Shown here piece by piece: positions 15,838 through 24,330 of a stretch of 43,071 nucleotides of DNA (its first letter is position 1; every line of letters begins with the position of its first letter). This DNA is from JAMWZF01 sp041628615 (GTDB lineage: Bacteria; Pseudomonadota; Alphaproteobacteria; Rhodobacterales; Rhodobacteraceae), in contig JBFKOW010000006.1 of NCBI GenBank assembly GCA_041628615.1, positions 1 to 43,071 of the forward strand, read 5' to 3'. The notes beneath the pieces were generated by a model. That model saw nothing but the letters and a program-made list of their open reading frames with translations. It ran no database searches and was not told the DNA's origin. Made by a program: the position numbers and the translations under genes.

Positions 15838-17931
15838 ATGCCGAAGCTGGCCTTGACACATCTGTTCCAGCCGACGGTTCTTCTCGCCCTGGCCCTGATG
15901 GCGGTCATCGTCATGATGATCCTGCCGATGCCGGCCTGGGTTCTCGATATCGGTCTGGCGGCGTCGTTCTCGCTGGCGATCCTGATCTTCACGGTGACGC
16001 TCTTCATCGAGCGGCCGCTGGACTTCTCGGCATTCCCGACGATCCTTCTCGCCTCGCTCATGCTGCGATTGTCGCTGAACGTCTCCTCGACGAAGCTGAT
16101 CATCGGGGAAGGACACACCGGAACCCAGGCGGCCGGGGACGTGATCGCCGGATTCGCGATGTTCGTGATGGGCGGGAGCGTCTTCCTCGGGTTGGTGGTC
16201 TTCGGGGTTCTGCTGATCGTGAACTTCGTGGTCATCAACAAGGGTGCGACCCGGATGGCCGAGGTTGGGGCCCGATTCGCGCTGGACGGCATGCCGGGCA
16301 AGCAGCTGGCCATCGACAGCGATGTCAGCGCCGGTGCCATCGACCATGCCGAAGCGAAGTCGCGGCGCGAGCGCGAGCAGGCCGAGACGACCTTTTTCGG
16401 CTCGCTCGATGGCGCGTCCAAGTTCGTGAAGGGCGACGCCATCGCGGGCCTGCTGATCACGGTCCTCAACCTGGTGATGGGCCTGATCATGGGGGTGGTG
16501 ATCCATGACATGCCGCTGGGCGCCGCGTTCGAGACCTACGCGATCCTGACCGTCGGCGACGGGTTGGTCAGCCAGATCCCCGCCGTCATCATCTCGATCG
16601 CCTCGGCCCTCCTGCTTGCGCGGGGCGGCGCGACCGGCTCCACCGATCTCGCCATCGTCGGGCAGCTGGGCCGTCACCCCGCCGCGCTCGCGACCGTGGC
16701 GGTCCTGATGGTCCTGTTCGCCCTGGTGCCGGGCCTGCCGTTCCTGCCCTTCGTGCTCGGCTCGATCGTGCTCGGCGCCTGTGCCTGGCTGGTCGCCCGG
16801 CGCAACCAGCGCGAGGCCGAGATCGCGCGGGCCGACTCGGCGACCCGGGAAGCTCCGCGCCGGACGGCGTCGCTCGGCGACGTGCTTGATCTGGACGATA
16901 TTCACGTCGAATTCGCGCCGGATCTCGTCGACATGGTCCTCGACCCGGCCACCGGTCTTGATGCGCGCATCGGCAGCATGCGCAACCACGTGGCAACCGA
17001 GTTCGGTCTGCTGCTGCCGGAGATCCGGCTCACCGACAACGCCGCGCTTCCGCCCGCGACCTACGCGATCAAGATCCTCGGCGTGGAACAGGCGCGTGAC
17101 AAGGTGCGGCCGAACAGCGTGTTGGTTCTCCTGTCCGGAGACGACAAGGTGGTCATAGAAGGCGAAGACGTCGCCGAACCCGTCTACGGCGCGCCGGCCC
17201 GCTGGATCAATCCGGAGGACCGGGACTCGGCCGCCCTCGACGGACTGACCACGGTCTCTCCGACCGAGGTGCTTGCCACGCACCTGCTCGAGATCATCAA
17301 GCGGAATTTCGCGAGGCTGCTGACGCACAAGGCCCTGCGCCGGCTGCTGGACGAAATGGTCAACCTGTCCGACGGCGCCCGGTCCGAAGCCAACCGCCGG
17401 ATGCTCGACGAACTGGTCCCGGACAAGGTGGCGCCGGACCTGTTGCTCGCCGTGTTGCGGCTGCTGCTGGACGAACGGGTCTCGATACGAAACCTGCCGC
17501 TGATCATCGAGGCCGCCGCCGAGGGCCGGCAGCTGCACCCGACCGCCGAAGGCATCGCCGAGCACGTCCGCCAGCGGCTGGGGTTCCAGATCATGGCGAC
17601 GCTCAAGAGACCCGACGGAACGATCCCCCTCGTCCAGCTCGCGCCGGAATGGGAGGAGATCTTCGTGACCTACCAGTTGGCCAGCGAAAAGGGGCTCGGC
17701 GACGTCGCCCTTCCTCCCGACGAGTTCAACAAGCTGGCGAGCCGGATCGCCGAGAAGGTCGGCAAGGCCGCCGAACAGGGAACCTTCCCGGCCCTCGTGA
17801 CCTCGATGCGGCGGCGCAGGTTCCTTCGGACGGTCATGGCAGCAAAGGGAATCCCCAATCCGGTTCTCTCGTTCGAGGAAATCGGGTTCGACGCCCAACC
17901 GGCCCTTGTCGGCCTGGTCCCGGCGGCATGA
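15838..17931 (+). CDS. flhA: Flagellar export gate protein FlhA
   Basis: The 697-residue product forms the nonameric ring of the export gate that receives substrates and uses the proton gradient. The N-terminal half has about eight membrane helices (residues 12-325), with the conserved RLSLNVSSTKLIIGEG and, in the FHIPEP loop, VVINKGATRMAEVGARFALDGMPGKQLAIDSD. The C-terminal cytoplasmic domain (about 350-697) shows TYAIKILGVE, ALDGLTTVSPTEVLATHLLEIIKRN and the ring-face ELVPDKVAPDLLLAVLRLLLDERVSIRNLPLI. ATG 15838 follows a GTGAGGGGG ribosome-binding site by a few bases; a GTG at 15781 would add residues unlike the family. The stop overlaps the fliR ATG by 4 bases. Confidence 0.97.
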   Translation: MPKLALTHLFQPTVLLALALMAVIVMMILPMPAWVLDIGLAASFSLAILIFTVTLFIERPLDFSAFPTILLASLMLRLSLNVSSTKLIIGEGHTGTQAAGDVIAGFAMFVMGGSVFLGLVVFGVLLIVNFVVINKGATRMAEVGARFALDGMPGKQLAIDSDVSAGAIDHAEAKSRREREQAETTFFGSLDGASKFVKGDAIAGLLITVLNLVMGLIMGVVIHDMPLGAAFETYAILTVGDGLVSQIPAVIISIASALLLARGGATGSTDLAIVGQLGRHPAALATVAVLMVLFALVPGLPFLPFVLGSIVLGACAWLVARRNQREAEIARADSATREAPRRTASLGDVLDLDDIHVEFAPDLVDMVLDPATGLDARIGSMRNHVATEFGLLLPEIRLTDNAALPPATYAIKILGVEQARDKVRPNSVLVLLSGDDKVVIEGEDVAEPVYGAPARWINPEDRDSAALDGLTTVSPTEVLATHLLEIIKRNFARLLTHKALRRLLDEMVNLSDGARSEANRRMLDELVPDKVAPDLLLAVLRLLLDERVSIRNLPLIIEAAAEGRQLHPTAEGIAEHVRQRLGFQIMATLKRPDGTIPLVQLAPEWEEIFVTYQLASEKGLGDVALPPDEFNKLASRIAEKVGKAAEQGTFPALVTSMRRRRFLRTVMAAKGIPNPVLSFEEIGFDAQPALVGLVPAA

Positions 17932-18710
17932 TCGAAGGTCTCGACGCCGCGGTCGCGCTGCTGCAACCCCACTTGGGAGCCATCGGTCTGGTTTTCGTCC
18001 GGATCGCCGCGGCGATGGCCGTGTTGCCGGCGTTCGGAGAACAGTCCGTGCCGGTTCGGGTGCGCCTGGCCGCCGCGGTGGCCTTCGCGATGGTCGTCTT
18101 CCCCGCCGTGGGGACGAGCCTCGAGCCTCCGACTGCCGGGCCGCTGCACTACCTCGCGCTGATCGTCCCGGAAAGCGTCGCCGGCCTGCTGCTCGGGCTG
18201 GGGCTGCGGCTGTTCATCATGGTGCTGCAGATCGCCGGCACCATCGCGGCGCAGTCGACGTCGCTGTCGCAGATCTTCGGTGGTTCGGCGGGGGCCGATC
18301 CGCAGCCCGCGATGGGGCACGTCCTGACCATCGCCGGTCTGGCGCTACTCGCGCTGCTCGGCTTTCACGTGAAGGTCGCCGAGTATTTCATCCTGAGCTA
18401 CCAGCTGGTTCCCCTCGGCACCCTGCCCACCGGCGCGCTGCTGGCCGAGGTGGGCGTGCAGGAGATCTCGCGCTGCTTCTCACTGGCCTTCGTTCTGTCC
18501 GCCCCGTTCCTGATCGCGTCGTTGATCTACAACGTGACCCTGGGCGCCATTAACCGGGCCATGCCGCAGCTCATGGTCGCTTTCGTCGGGGCCCCGGCGA
18601 TCACCGCCGGCGGACTAGTGCTGTTGATGCTCACGGTGCCGCTGGCGCTGGACGTGTGGGCGGACGAGGTTGGCGCCTTCCTCGACGATCCGTTCGGGGT
18701 CGACCGATGA
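17928..18710 (+). CDS. fliR: Flagellar export gate protein FliR
   Basis: The 260-residue product completes the FliPQR gate and contacts FlhB. It is strongly hydrophobic with about six membrane helices, starting GAIGLVFVRIAAAMAVLPAFGEQSVPVRVRLAAAVAFAMVVFP, typical of FliR. Other family segments are ALIVPESVAGLLLGLGLRLFIMVLQIAGTIAAQSTSLSQIFG and ALVISAPFLIASLIYN-like SLAFVLSAPFLIASLIYNVTLGAINRAMPQLMV. It overlaps flhA by four bases upstream and flhB by four downstream (both ATGA), so the three gate proteins are probably co-translated. Confidence 0.94.
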   Translation: MIEGLDAAVALLQPHLGAIGLVFVRIAAAMAVLPAFGEQSVPVRVRLAAAVAFAMVVFPAVGTSLEPPTAGPLHYLALIVPESVAGLLLGLGLRLFIMVLQIAGTIAAQSTSLSQIFGGSAGADPQPAMGHVLTIAGLALLALLGFHVKVAEYFILSYQLVPLGTLPTGALLAEVGVQEISRCFSLAFVLSAPFLIASLIYNVTLGAINRAMPQLMVAFVGAPAITAGGLVLLMLTVPLALDVWADEVGAFLDDPFGVDR

Positions 18711-19780
18711 GCGAGGAGGACACCGCCGACAAGCCGTATGAGCCGACGCAGAAGAAGCTCGATGAGGCGCGCAAGAAGGGGGACATCGCGCGCTCCGTGG
18801 ACCTTGCCACGGCGGCCAGCTACGGCGGGTTCGTCGTTACCGCTGCCGCGTTGGGCGCGATCTCGTTCGAACGGCTGGGAACGCTGCTGGCCGAACTGCT
18901 GGGCGGAAGCCATGCCCTCGTCCGGATCGGCGATCCGCTGCTCGGCGTGCTGATCGTGGAGACCGCGGCGGTCGCCGCACCCTGGTTTCTTGGCCCGGCC
19001 GCGCTGGCACTCCTCGCGATCGTCGCGCAGCGAGGACTGGTCTTCGCCCCCTCGAAGCTCGTGCCGAAACTGTCCCGGGTCTCTCCGATCTCGATTGCGA
19101 AGCAGAAATTCGGCCGATCGGGTCTGTTCGAGTTCGCAAAGAGTTTTACCAAGCTGGCGATCTATTCCACGGCGCTGGGAGTCTATCTCACGGTCCAGAT
19201 GCCCCGGATCGTCGGCACGATCGGACTCGAGCCCGGAATGGTTGCGGCGGAACTGGGACGTCTGACCCTCGGGCTGACGACCATCGTCCTGTTGGTGGCG
19301 ATCTGTCTCGGCGTCCTCGACGCGGTGTTTCAGCATGCCGAACACCTGCGCCGGAACCGGATGTCGCACAAGGAGATGATGGACGAGCTGAAACAGTCCG
19401 AGGGCGATCCGCATTTCAAGCAGCACCGCCGGCAGCGCGGGATGGAAATCGCGCTGAACTCCATGCTCAAGGACGTCCCCAAGGCCGACGTGGTCATCGT
19501 GAACCCGACCCATTTCGCGGTCGCGCTGAAATGGAACCGGAGCAGTCCCGGCGCCCCCGTCTGCGTGGCGAAGGGCGTCGACGAGATCGCGGCCCGCATC
19601 CGCGAGATCGCCTCCGAGAACGGGATACCGATCCACTCGGATCCGCCGACGGCGCGGGCGCTGCATGCCTCGGTCGGTCTCGGGGAGCAGATCGCGCCCG
19701 AGCACTACGCCCCGGTGGCGGCCGCCATCCGGTTCGCGGAACTCGTTCGCCGCAAGGCGAAGGGAAGGTCCCGGAGTTAA
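18707..19780 (+). CDS. flhB: Flagellar export specificity switch FlhB
   Basis: The 357-residue product controls the switch of exported substrates from rod/hook to filament type. The N-terminus EPTQKKLDEARKKGDIARSVD (about 12-32) is the family hallmark, and four membrane helices follow (about 35-215). The cytoplasmic domain begins near HLRRNRMSHKEMMDELKQSEGDP and contains NPTH at residues 266-269; autocleavage between Asn266 and Pro267 is expected from the family. The C-terminal part has VCVAKGVDEIAARIREIASENGIPIHSDPPTARAL. ATG 18707 overlaps the fliR stop. Two bases separate the stop from the next gene, whose ATG is at 19783. Its substrate-switch partner FliK is at 30134-31945. Confidence 0.96.
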   Translation: MSEEDTADKPYEPTQKKLDEARKKGDIARSVDLATAASYGGFVVTAAALGAISFERLGTLLAELLGGSHALVRIGDPLLGVLIVETAAVAAPWFLGPAALALLAIVAQRGLVFAPSKLVPKLSRVSPISIAKQKFGRSGLFEFAKSFTKLAIYSTALGVYLTVQMPRIVGTIGLEPGMVAAELGRLTLGLTTIVLLVAICLGVLDAVFQHAEHLRRNRMSHKEMMDELKQSEGDPHFKQHRRQRGMEIALNSMLKDVPKADVVIVNPTHFAVALKWNRSSPGAPVCVAKGVDEIAARIREIASENGIPIHSDPPTARALHASVGLGEQIAPEHYAPVAAAIRFAELVRRKAKGRSRS

Positions 19781-19782
19781 GG

Positions 19783-20181
19783 ATGAAGGGTCGGCTGGAG
19801 AACCTTCGAAGACTCAAGATCCTGACCGACGCCGTCCGCCGGGCCGAGGAAGCGCGGCTGGCATCGATCGTCGCGGAGGAGACCCGTCTGTCGGAAACGA
19901 TCAGGGTTCTGGACCAGGCCCGGTCTCACCGTGCGGCCGCCGTCGCCCAGGACATCGACGCGGCGGCCCGGGCCGGTGCCGACCTGCTCTGGCAGGGCTG
20001 GGCGGATCGCAGGCGCATTGCCCTCAACAGGGCTCTCGCGCAGCTGCGCGCGCGCAAGGAGGCGATGCGTCAGGATCTCCAGGCCGCTCATGGTCGGGAC
20101 AAGGTGACGGAATCCCTGCAGCGGCGCGCCGCCCGGATCCACCGCCGGGAGGCCGAAAAGCGGAGGGATCAGACGTCCTGA
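19783..20181 (+). CDS. FliJ-like coiled-coil flagellar protein
   Basis: The 132-residue product starts MKGRLENLRRLKILTDAVRRAEEARL and is rich in Arg, Ala, Glu and Gln throughout, as expected for a long antiparallel coiled coil. FliJ has that form: it sits in the centre of the FliI hexamer and brings export chaperones to FlhA. No FliJ is found next to fliI, and this gene follows flhB by 2 bases, so it is the best FliJ candidate in the window. The family is too variable to be certain; a general flagellar chaperone is the alternative. Its last 13 bases overlap the end of the convergent fliL-family gene. Confidence 0.65.
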   Translation: MKGRLENLRRLKILTDAVRRAEEARLASIVAEETRLSETIRVLDQARSHRAAAVAQDIDAAARAGADLLWQGWADRRRIALNRALAQLRARKEAMRQDLQAAHGRDKVTESLQRRAARIHRREAEKRRDQTS

Positions 20182-20690
20182 CGGACGATCTCGACGATCA
20201 GAACGTCGTGCACCACGCCGCCGACGATCCGGCGGGCGCTTTCCCGCAATCCGTTACGCAGGCTGCGCATGTTCGTCGTGCTGGTGAAGGTGCCATCGAA
20301 CCCGCCCGAATTGGCGTGGTCGAAGAGGACCTGAAGGAAGGAATCGCGAAGCTTCGGTTCCTGGCTGAACACGTCCTGATTATGGCCGGTATCGACCTCG
20401 ACGCTCAACGAGAGGACGACGAGGGCGACAACCTGCTCGTTCTTTACCACCGGAACGACGAACTGGTTGTTCAGGCGGGCATAGTCGCGCCCTTCGGTCG
20501 GTCCGGTGGCGCTTGCCGGCGTCGGGCGTTCCTCGGCGTGGGCAACTCCGTCCTCCGCCGGCTCCGGGCACTCGACGGCTGCCTCGGCAGCATCGGTTCC
20601 GGCGTCGGGCGGAGAGAGAAACAGCCCGGCGCCGACGCCGCCGCCGATGCCGACGATCAGGAGGATGAGTGGCAGGAGAAGCTTCTTCAT
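20169..20690 (-). CDS. Second FliL-family protein, downstream of flgH
   Basis: The 173-residue product has an N-terminal membrane helix (LLLPLILLIVGIGGGVGAGLFL, about 4-25), an acidic linker (AAEAAVECPEPAEDGVAHAEE) and a FliL domain: ARLNNQFVVPVVKNEQVVALVVLSLSVEVDTGHNQDVFSQEPKLRDSFLQVLFDHA, ending in VVHDVLIVEIVRQDV. It differs clearly from the FliL at 10840 and is not a recent duplicate. It closes the rod/ring operon after flgH (17-base gap). A role near the basal body is inferred from family and position; whether it helps the stator, as FliL does, is open. It converges on the FliJ-like gene with a 13-base overlap. Confidence 0.85.
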   Translation of the reverse strand: MKKLLLPLILLIVGIGGGVGAGLFLSPPDAGTDAAEAAVECPEPAEDGVAHAEERPTPASATGPTEGRDYARLNNQFVVPVVKNEQVVALVVLSLSVEVDTGHNQDVFSQEPKLRDSFLQVLFDHANSGGFDGTFTSTTNMRSLRNGLRESARRIVGGVVHDVLIVEIVRQDV

Positions 20691-20707
20691 GGCCGAACCC
20701 GGTCTTG

Positions 20708-21442
20708 TCAGAATGGCAGGAGGATCTCTGCGGCCTGCTGTCCGTAGCGCGGCTGCTGCATGTCGGTGATCTGGCCGCGCCCGCCGTAGGAAATGCGAGC
20801 GGCGGCGATCTTGTCGTAGGTGATCTGGTTCTGGCGGGTGATGTCTTCGGGCCGGACATAGCCCGTCACGAGCAATTCGCGCAGCTCGTAGTTCACCCGG
20901 ACCTCCTGGTTGCCGGAGATCGCGAGGACCCCGTTGGGCAGGACATCCACGACCGTCGCGGCGACGCGCAGCGTCAGTTGTTCGTTCCGGCGGACAGACC
21001 CGTCGCCGCTGGATGAACTCGAACTCGACAACTGAACCGCCGGATCGAGCGTCGCGCCGTCCGGAAGCCGTTCGTTCGCGCGCTGGGGCAGACCGAACAG
21101 CGACGGGATCGCCATCTGCTGGCTGCCGCTGCGCGCCCGGTCGGTGGAGTTCGAGATCGAGGCACTGTCGTCGATCTCGATCACGACGGTCAGGATGTCG
21201 CCCCGCTGCATGGCGCGGCGGTCGCCGAGAAGCGAGCCCCGGGACCGCGACCAGAGCGAGGCCGGGTCTGCGGTGGTGGCACCGGCCAGCGCGATCGGCA
21301 GGCCCTGGGTGACCATTGCGGTATGCTCCTCGGTCGCCTGGGCCGGGGAGAAGTCGGGCTCCTGCCCGATTTGGCGCATCTTTCCGCAACCGGTGAGGCT
21401 GACCGCCAGCAATAGCGCGAAGATCGGTCTAGTAACTGACAT
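20708..21442 (-). CDS. flgH: Flagellar L-ring lipoprotein FlgH
   Basis: The 244-residue product forms the L ring in the outer membrane. The N-terminus MSVTRPIFALLLAVSLTGCGK is a lipoprotein signal with lipobox LTGC and Cys19 as the expected lipidated residue. Family segments are SLWSRSRGSLLGDRRAMQRGDILTVVIEIDDSASISNST, LTLRVAATVVDVLPNGVLAISGNQEVRVNYELRELLVTGYVRPEDI and ISYGGRGQITDMQQPRYGQQ. The start overlaps the end of flgA by 14 bases. The L and P rings (flgH here, flgI at 6155) are encoded in separate units of opposite strand. Confidence 0.95.
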   Translation of the reverse strand: MSVTRPIFALLLAVSLTGCGKMRQIGQEPDFSPAQATEEHTAMVTQGLPIALAGATTADPASLWSRSRGSLLGDRRAMQRGDILTVVIEIDDSASISNSTDRARSGSQQMAIPSLFGLPQRANERLPDGATLDPAVQLSSSSSSSGDGSVRRNEQLTLRVAATVVDVLPNGVLAISGNQEVRVNYELRELLVTGYVRPEDITRQNQITYDKIAAARISYGGRGQITDMQQPRYGQQAAEILLPF

Positions 21443-21845
21443 GGGCGGCCCCCGTGGCGTCGATCGTGGCGGTGACAGTGGTGCGAGAGGCGAGGTTCAT
21501 GACCCGGATCGTGTCGCCGGGCCCGGCCCGGTCGAGCGCTCGACCTTCGGTCGAGATCCACAATCCGCCCCGAGAAAAGATCAGCGGAATGACCTGGTTG
21601 CGATCAACCACGGACGGCGCCCCGACATCCCCCTGCCGGATCGGCCGTCCGGCATACAGCGCGACCCGCGCTTCCTTGCCGATGATCGCCGCCGGGTCGG
21701 TCGCGGCACCGGCCATCTCGACCTGCCGCATCAGGACGTCCTCGGGTCCGATCACCTCCTGCGCCCGGATCGTGCGGGCGGCAAAGACGGTGTCCGCCGA
21801 GGCCGGCATGGCCACGAGAAGCAGGAACGCGGCGAGGCGGATCAT
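21429..21845 (-). CDS. flgA: Flagellar P-ring assembly chaperone FlgA
   Basis: The 138-residue product is a periplasmic chaperone that helps FlgI assemble around the rod. A signal peptide (MIRLAAFLLLVAMPASA) is followed by an SAF-type domain: VFAARTIRAQEVIGPEDVLMRQVEM, GKEARVALYAGRPIRQGDV, and the C-terminal DTIRVMNLASRTTVTATIDATGAAHV that closes the family. It is shorter than enterobacterial FlgA (about 220 residues) because the N-terminal extra domain is missing, which is usual in alphaproteobacteria. It overlaps flgG by 4 bases and flgH by 14. Confidence 0.92.
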   Translation of the reverse strand: MIRLAAFLLLVAMPASADTVFAARTIRAQEVIGPEDVLMRQVEMAGAATDPAAIIGKEARVALYAGRPIRQGDVGAPSVVDRNQVIPLIFSRGGLWISTEGRALDRAGPGDTIRVMNLASRTTVTATIDATGAAHVSY

Positions 21846-22627
21846 CGGATCTGGACCATGGAGGCGAGCATCTGGTCGGCCGCGGTGATCACCTTCGAAT
21901 TGAGTTCGTAGCCCCTCTGGGCCTCGATCAGGTCGGTCACTTCCTTGACTGCGTCGACCGAACTGTCCTCGAGATAGCCCTGCCGCAGGACGCCCAGACC
22001 GTCCTGTCCCGGGGTCGAGACGCTCGCCGGACCCGAGGCCGGGGTTTCGAGAAAGAGGTTCGATCCGATCGCCTCCAGGCCCTTCGGATTGGTGAACCCG
22101 CTCACCGTGAACTGCCCGAGGAGCTCGGGCTCGACCCGATCGTTGAAGTAGGCGTAAAGCTCGCCGTCGGCATTGATCGAGATCGAGCGCGCGTCCGAGG
22201 GGATGGTGATGCTCGGCGCTACCGGGTAGCCATCGGCCGTGACGATCAGGCCGTCGCCGGTGCGTTTCAGGGCGCCATCCCGGGTGTAGGCGGCGCGCCC
22301 GTCGGGCAGCGTCACCTCCAGATAGCCCGATCCCTCGATCGCGAGGTCGAGATCGCCGCCCGTCGCGCCCAGAGATCCCTGCTCCGGCATCATCGTCACC
22401 GACGCGGGCCGGACGCCAAGCCCCAGCTGGATGCCGGTCGGAAGGATCGTGCCGTCGGAGGCATTCACCGTGCCCGGCCGGGCCATCTGCTGATAGTGGA
22501 GGTCGGCGAATTCGGCGCGCCGGGCGTTGTAGCCGGTCGTGTTCATGTTGGCGAGGTTGTTCGAGATCACCTCGACCCGCATCTGTTGCGCCGCCATCCC
22601 GGCTGCCGCGATCTTCAGTGCACGCAT
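21842..22627 (-). CDS. flgG: Flagellar distal rod protein FlgG
   Basis: The 261-residue product builds the distal rod, the drive shaft that crosses the P and L rings. It starts MRALKIAAAGMAAQQMRVEVISNNLANMNTTGYNARRAEF, the FlgG signature, contains GVRPASVTMMPEQGSLGATGGDLDLAIEGSGYLEV, and ends DLIEAQRGYELNSKVITAADQMLASMVQIR. These N- and C-terminal helices form D0. The start ATG 22627 lies 12 bases after the flgF stop, and the stop overlaps flgA. Confidence 0.96.
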   Translation of the reverse strand: MRALKIAAAGMAAQQMRVEVISNNLANMNTTGYNARRAEFADLHYQQMARPGTVNASDGTILPTGIQLGLGVRPASVTMMPEQGSLGATGGDLDLAIEGSGYLEVTLPDGRAAYTRDGALKRTGDGLIVTADGYPVAPSITIPSDARSISINADGELYAYFNDRVEPELLGQFTVSGFTNPKGLEAIGSNLFLETPASGPASVSTPGQDGLGVLRQGYLEDSSVDAVKEVTDLIEAQRGYELNSKVITAADQMLASMVQIR

Positions 22628-22639
22628 GTCAATTGCTCC

Positions 22640-23362
22640 TTATCTGGACCGGCCGAGGGCCTCGATCGCGCCCTTGATGCGACGGTCTTCCTGGTCGAGG
22701 AAATTCTGGCCGAGCTCGTAGGCGCGCTGCACCTCGATCATCCGGGCGATCTCGAGGATCGGGTCGACGTTGGATTCCTCGAGGAAGCCCTGCAGCACCC
22801 GGCCCTCGGGCGCCTGTTCCCAGTCGCCGTCGGCCCGGAACCGCGTGCCAGCCTCGCGGAAGAGGTCGGTATCTTCCGACGGCAGCACGATCCCGATCTG
22901 GCCGACGGGCTGGCCATCCGCGCTCAAGGTTCCGTCGGGCGCGATGCCGATGCTGCCCACGCCTTGCGGGACAAAGACCGGGGAGCCGCCGGCGTCGAGG
23001 ACCGGATATCCGTCCGGCGTGACGAGATCACCTTCGCCGTTGGGCGTGAAGTGGCCGGCGCGGGTCAGCCGCGGCCCGTCCGGCGTTTCCACGAGAAAGA
23101 AACCCGGACCCTCGATGGCGAGGTCGAAGGTGCCGCCGGTCCGGGTCAGGGCGCCCTGGCTGCCGCCGGTGCGCCGGACATCCGCCGTCGCCATGGACAC
23201 CGACGGCGCGTCGTTGCCGAGCGCCGAGACGAACTCGGAGAAGATCAGGCCTTCGGTCCGGTAGCCCGTGGTGTTGGCGTTGGCGATGTTGTTGGCGATC
23301 AGCGCCATTTCGCGCATCAGCCCGGATTGTCGCGTCAGTGTCGTGTAGGTGCTGTTTTCCAT
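22640..23362 (-). CDS. flgF: Flagellar proximal rod protein FlgF
   Basis: The 240-residue product is a rod protein of the FlgF/FlgG group. It begins MENSTYTTLTRQSGLMREMALIANNIANANTTGYRTEGLIFSEF, with the NNIANANTTGYR rod motif, and ends VDPILEIARMIEVQRAYELGQNFLDQEDRRIKGAIEALGRSR. GTSLSMATADVRRTGGSQGALTRTGGTFDLAIEGPGFFLV-type sequence lies in between. The start is set at ATG 23362, preceded by GGAGGGTGAG, rather than a TTG five codons upstream. One base separates it from the fliQ stop. Its gene order (fliQ-flgF-flgG) supports FlgF over a second FlgG. Confidence 0.93.
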   Translation of the reverse strand: MENSTYTTLTRQSGLMREMALIANNIANANTTGYRTEGLIFSEFVSALGNDAPSVSMATADVRRTGGSQGALTRTGGTFDLAIEGPGFFLVETPDGPRLTRAGHFTPNGEGDLVTPDGYPVLDAGGSPVFVPQGVGSIGIAPDGTLSADGQPVGQIGIVLPSEDTDLFREAGTRFRADGDWEQAPEGRVLQGFLEESNVDPILEIARMIEVQRAYELGQNFLDQEDRRIKGAIEALGRSR

Positions 23363-23363
23363 C

Positions 23364-23630
23364 TCACCCTCCGGCAATCAGCGGGATCAGGCTGCGTTGA
23401 AAGAAGTTGACGAGCGTGTCGGTCATGAACCCCATCGAGAGCCAGAACACGCCGACGATCGCGGCCAGCTTGGGCACGAAGGTGAGAGTCATCTCCTGGA
23501 TCGACGTCAGGGCCTGGAACAGGCCAACCACCAGACCGGCCGCCAGCGCGACCGACAGGATCGGCAGCGACGCGGCGACCGCGATCCAGAGCCCCTGCCG
23601 CATCGTGTCGAAGAAGACGGCCTCGTCCAT
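23364..23630 (-). CDS. fliQ: Flagellar export gate protein FliQ
   Basis: The 88-residue product has two membrane helices (about 14-36 and 50-74) and the family sequence ALVVGLFQALTSIQEMTLTFVPKLAAI, here GLVVGLFQALTSIQEMTLTFVPKLAA. FliQ joins FliP and FliR in the helical gate core. Its place inside the rod operon, between fliE and flgF, rather than next to fliP or fliR, is normal for this type of alphaproteobacterial cluster. ATG 23630, three bases from the fliE stop. Confidence 0.95.
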   Translation of the reverse strand: MDEAVFFDTMRQGLWIAVAASLPILSVALAAGLVVGLFQALTSIQEMTLTFVPKLAAIVGVFWLSMGFMTDTLVNFFQRSLIPLIAGG

Positions 23631-23633
23631 CGC

Positions 23634-23921
23634 TCAGACCGGCATCCGCAGGATTTCCTGGTAGGCCTCGACGACCTTGTCGCGCACCGTGACCACGGCC
23701 TCGACCGCCAGTTCGGCCTGCGCGAGGGCCTGAACGAGGGTGTGGGGATCGGCATCGCCGGCCATCGCCTGCATCGCGGTCGTCTCGGAGCCCTGCAGCG
23801 CGGCGAGGAAGTCCTGCGCTGCGGTCCCCAGCGCCCCGCCCGCGCCGGATGCCGGGTCGACCGCTGTCGCCGTGCGGCTGGCCGCGTATTGTTGGGCGGC
23901 GATACTGTTGAGATTGTCCAT
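23634..23921 (-). CDS. fliE: Flagellar hook-basal body protein FliE
   Basis: The 95-residue product links the MS ring to the rod. It shows the family layout of an Ala/Ser-rich N-terminus, GTAAQDFLAALQGSETTAMQAMAGDADPHTLVQALAQAELAVEAVVTVRDKVVEAYQEILRMPV, with the C-terminal VVEAYQEILRMPV being diagnostic. The length is near normal (about 100). It lies between flgC (11-base gap) and fliQ (3-base gap), as expected for co-production of proximal rod parts. Confidence 0.94.
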   Translation of the reverse strand: MDNLNSIAAQQYAASRTATAVDPASGAGGALGTAAQDFLAALQGSETTAMQAMAGDADPHTLVQALAQAELAVEAVVTVRDKVVEAYQEILRMPV

Positions 23922-23932
23922 TCTGGGTTCTC

Positions 23933-24325
23933 CTATCTGCGCAGAATCTCGAGGATCGACGACGACATCTGCCGGACCTGGTCGAACAGCTTGAGATTCG
24001 CCTCGTAGCTGCGCTGGGCTTCGCGGGCGTCCGCGATCTCGATCAGGAGATCGACGTTCGACCCCTGGTAGTGGCCGGTTTCGTCGGCCATCGGGTGGCT
24101 CGGGTCGTAGAGTTGCGGAAGCTCTGTGCGGTCGAGACGCACCCGGCCGGTTTCGACCGTCCCGAGCCTGCGTCCCCGGTCCACGGTTTCCTCGAAGCTG
24201 ACGGTCTTGCGGCGGTAGCCCGGCGTGTCGGCGTTGGCGATGTTCTCGGAGACATGCCGCAACCGGCCGGCCTGTGCCCGCATCCCGCTTGCCGCGATCT
24301 TCATGGCGTCGCTGAAATCGGTCAT
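23933..24325 (-). CDS. flgC: Flagellar basal-body rod protein FlgC
   Basis: The 130-residue product is a proximal rod subunit. The N-terminal MTDFSDAMKIAASGMRAQAGRLRHVSENIANADTPGYRRKTVSFEE has the NIANADTPGYRRK signature (about residues 28-40). YQGSNVDLLIEIADAREAQRSYEANLKLFDQVRQMSSSILEILRR at the end is the FlgC C-terminal helix. Five bases separate it from flgB. Confidence 0.95.
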   Translation of the reverse strand: MTDFSDAMKIAASGMRAQAGRLRHVSENIANADTPGYRRKTVSFEETVDRGRRLGTVETGRVRLDRTELPQLYDPSHPMADETGHYQGSNVDLLIEIADAREAQRSYEANLKLFDQVRQMSSSILEILRR

Positions 24326-24330
24326 CGTGG

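Noticed and set aside
15343..17898. Minus-strand open frame of about 850 codons antisense to flhA
   Set aside because: The plus strand encodes an unambiguous FlhA; the antisense product is a low-complexity Arg/His/Asp-rich shadow.
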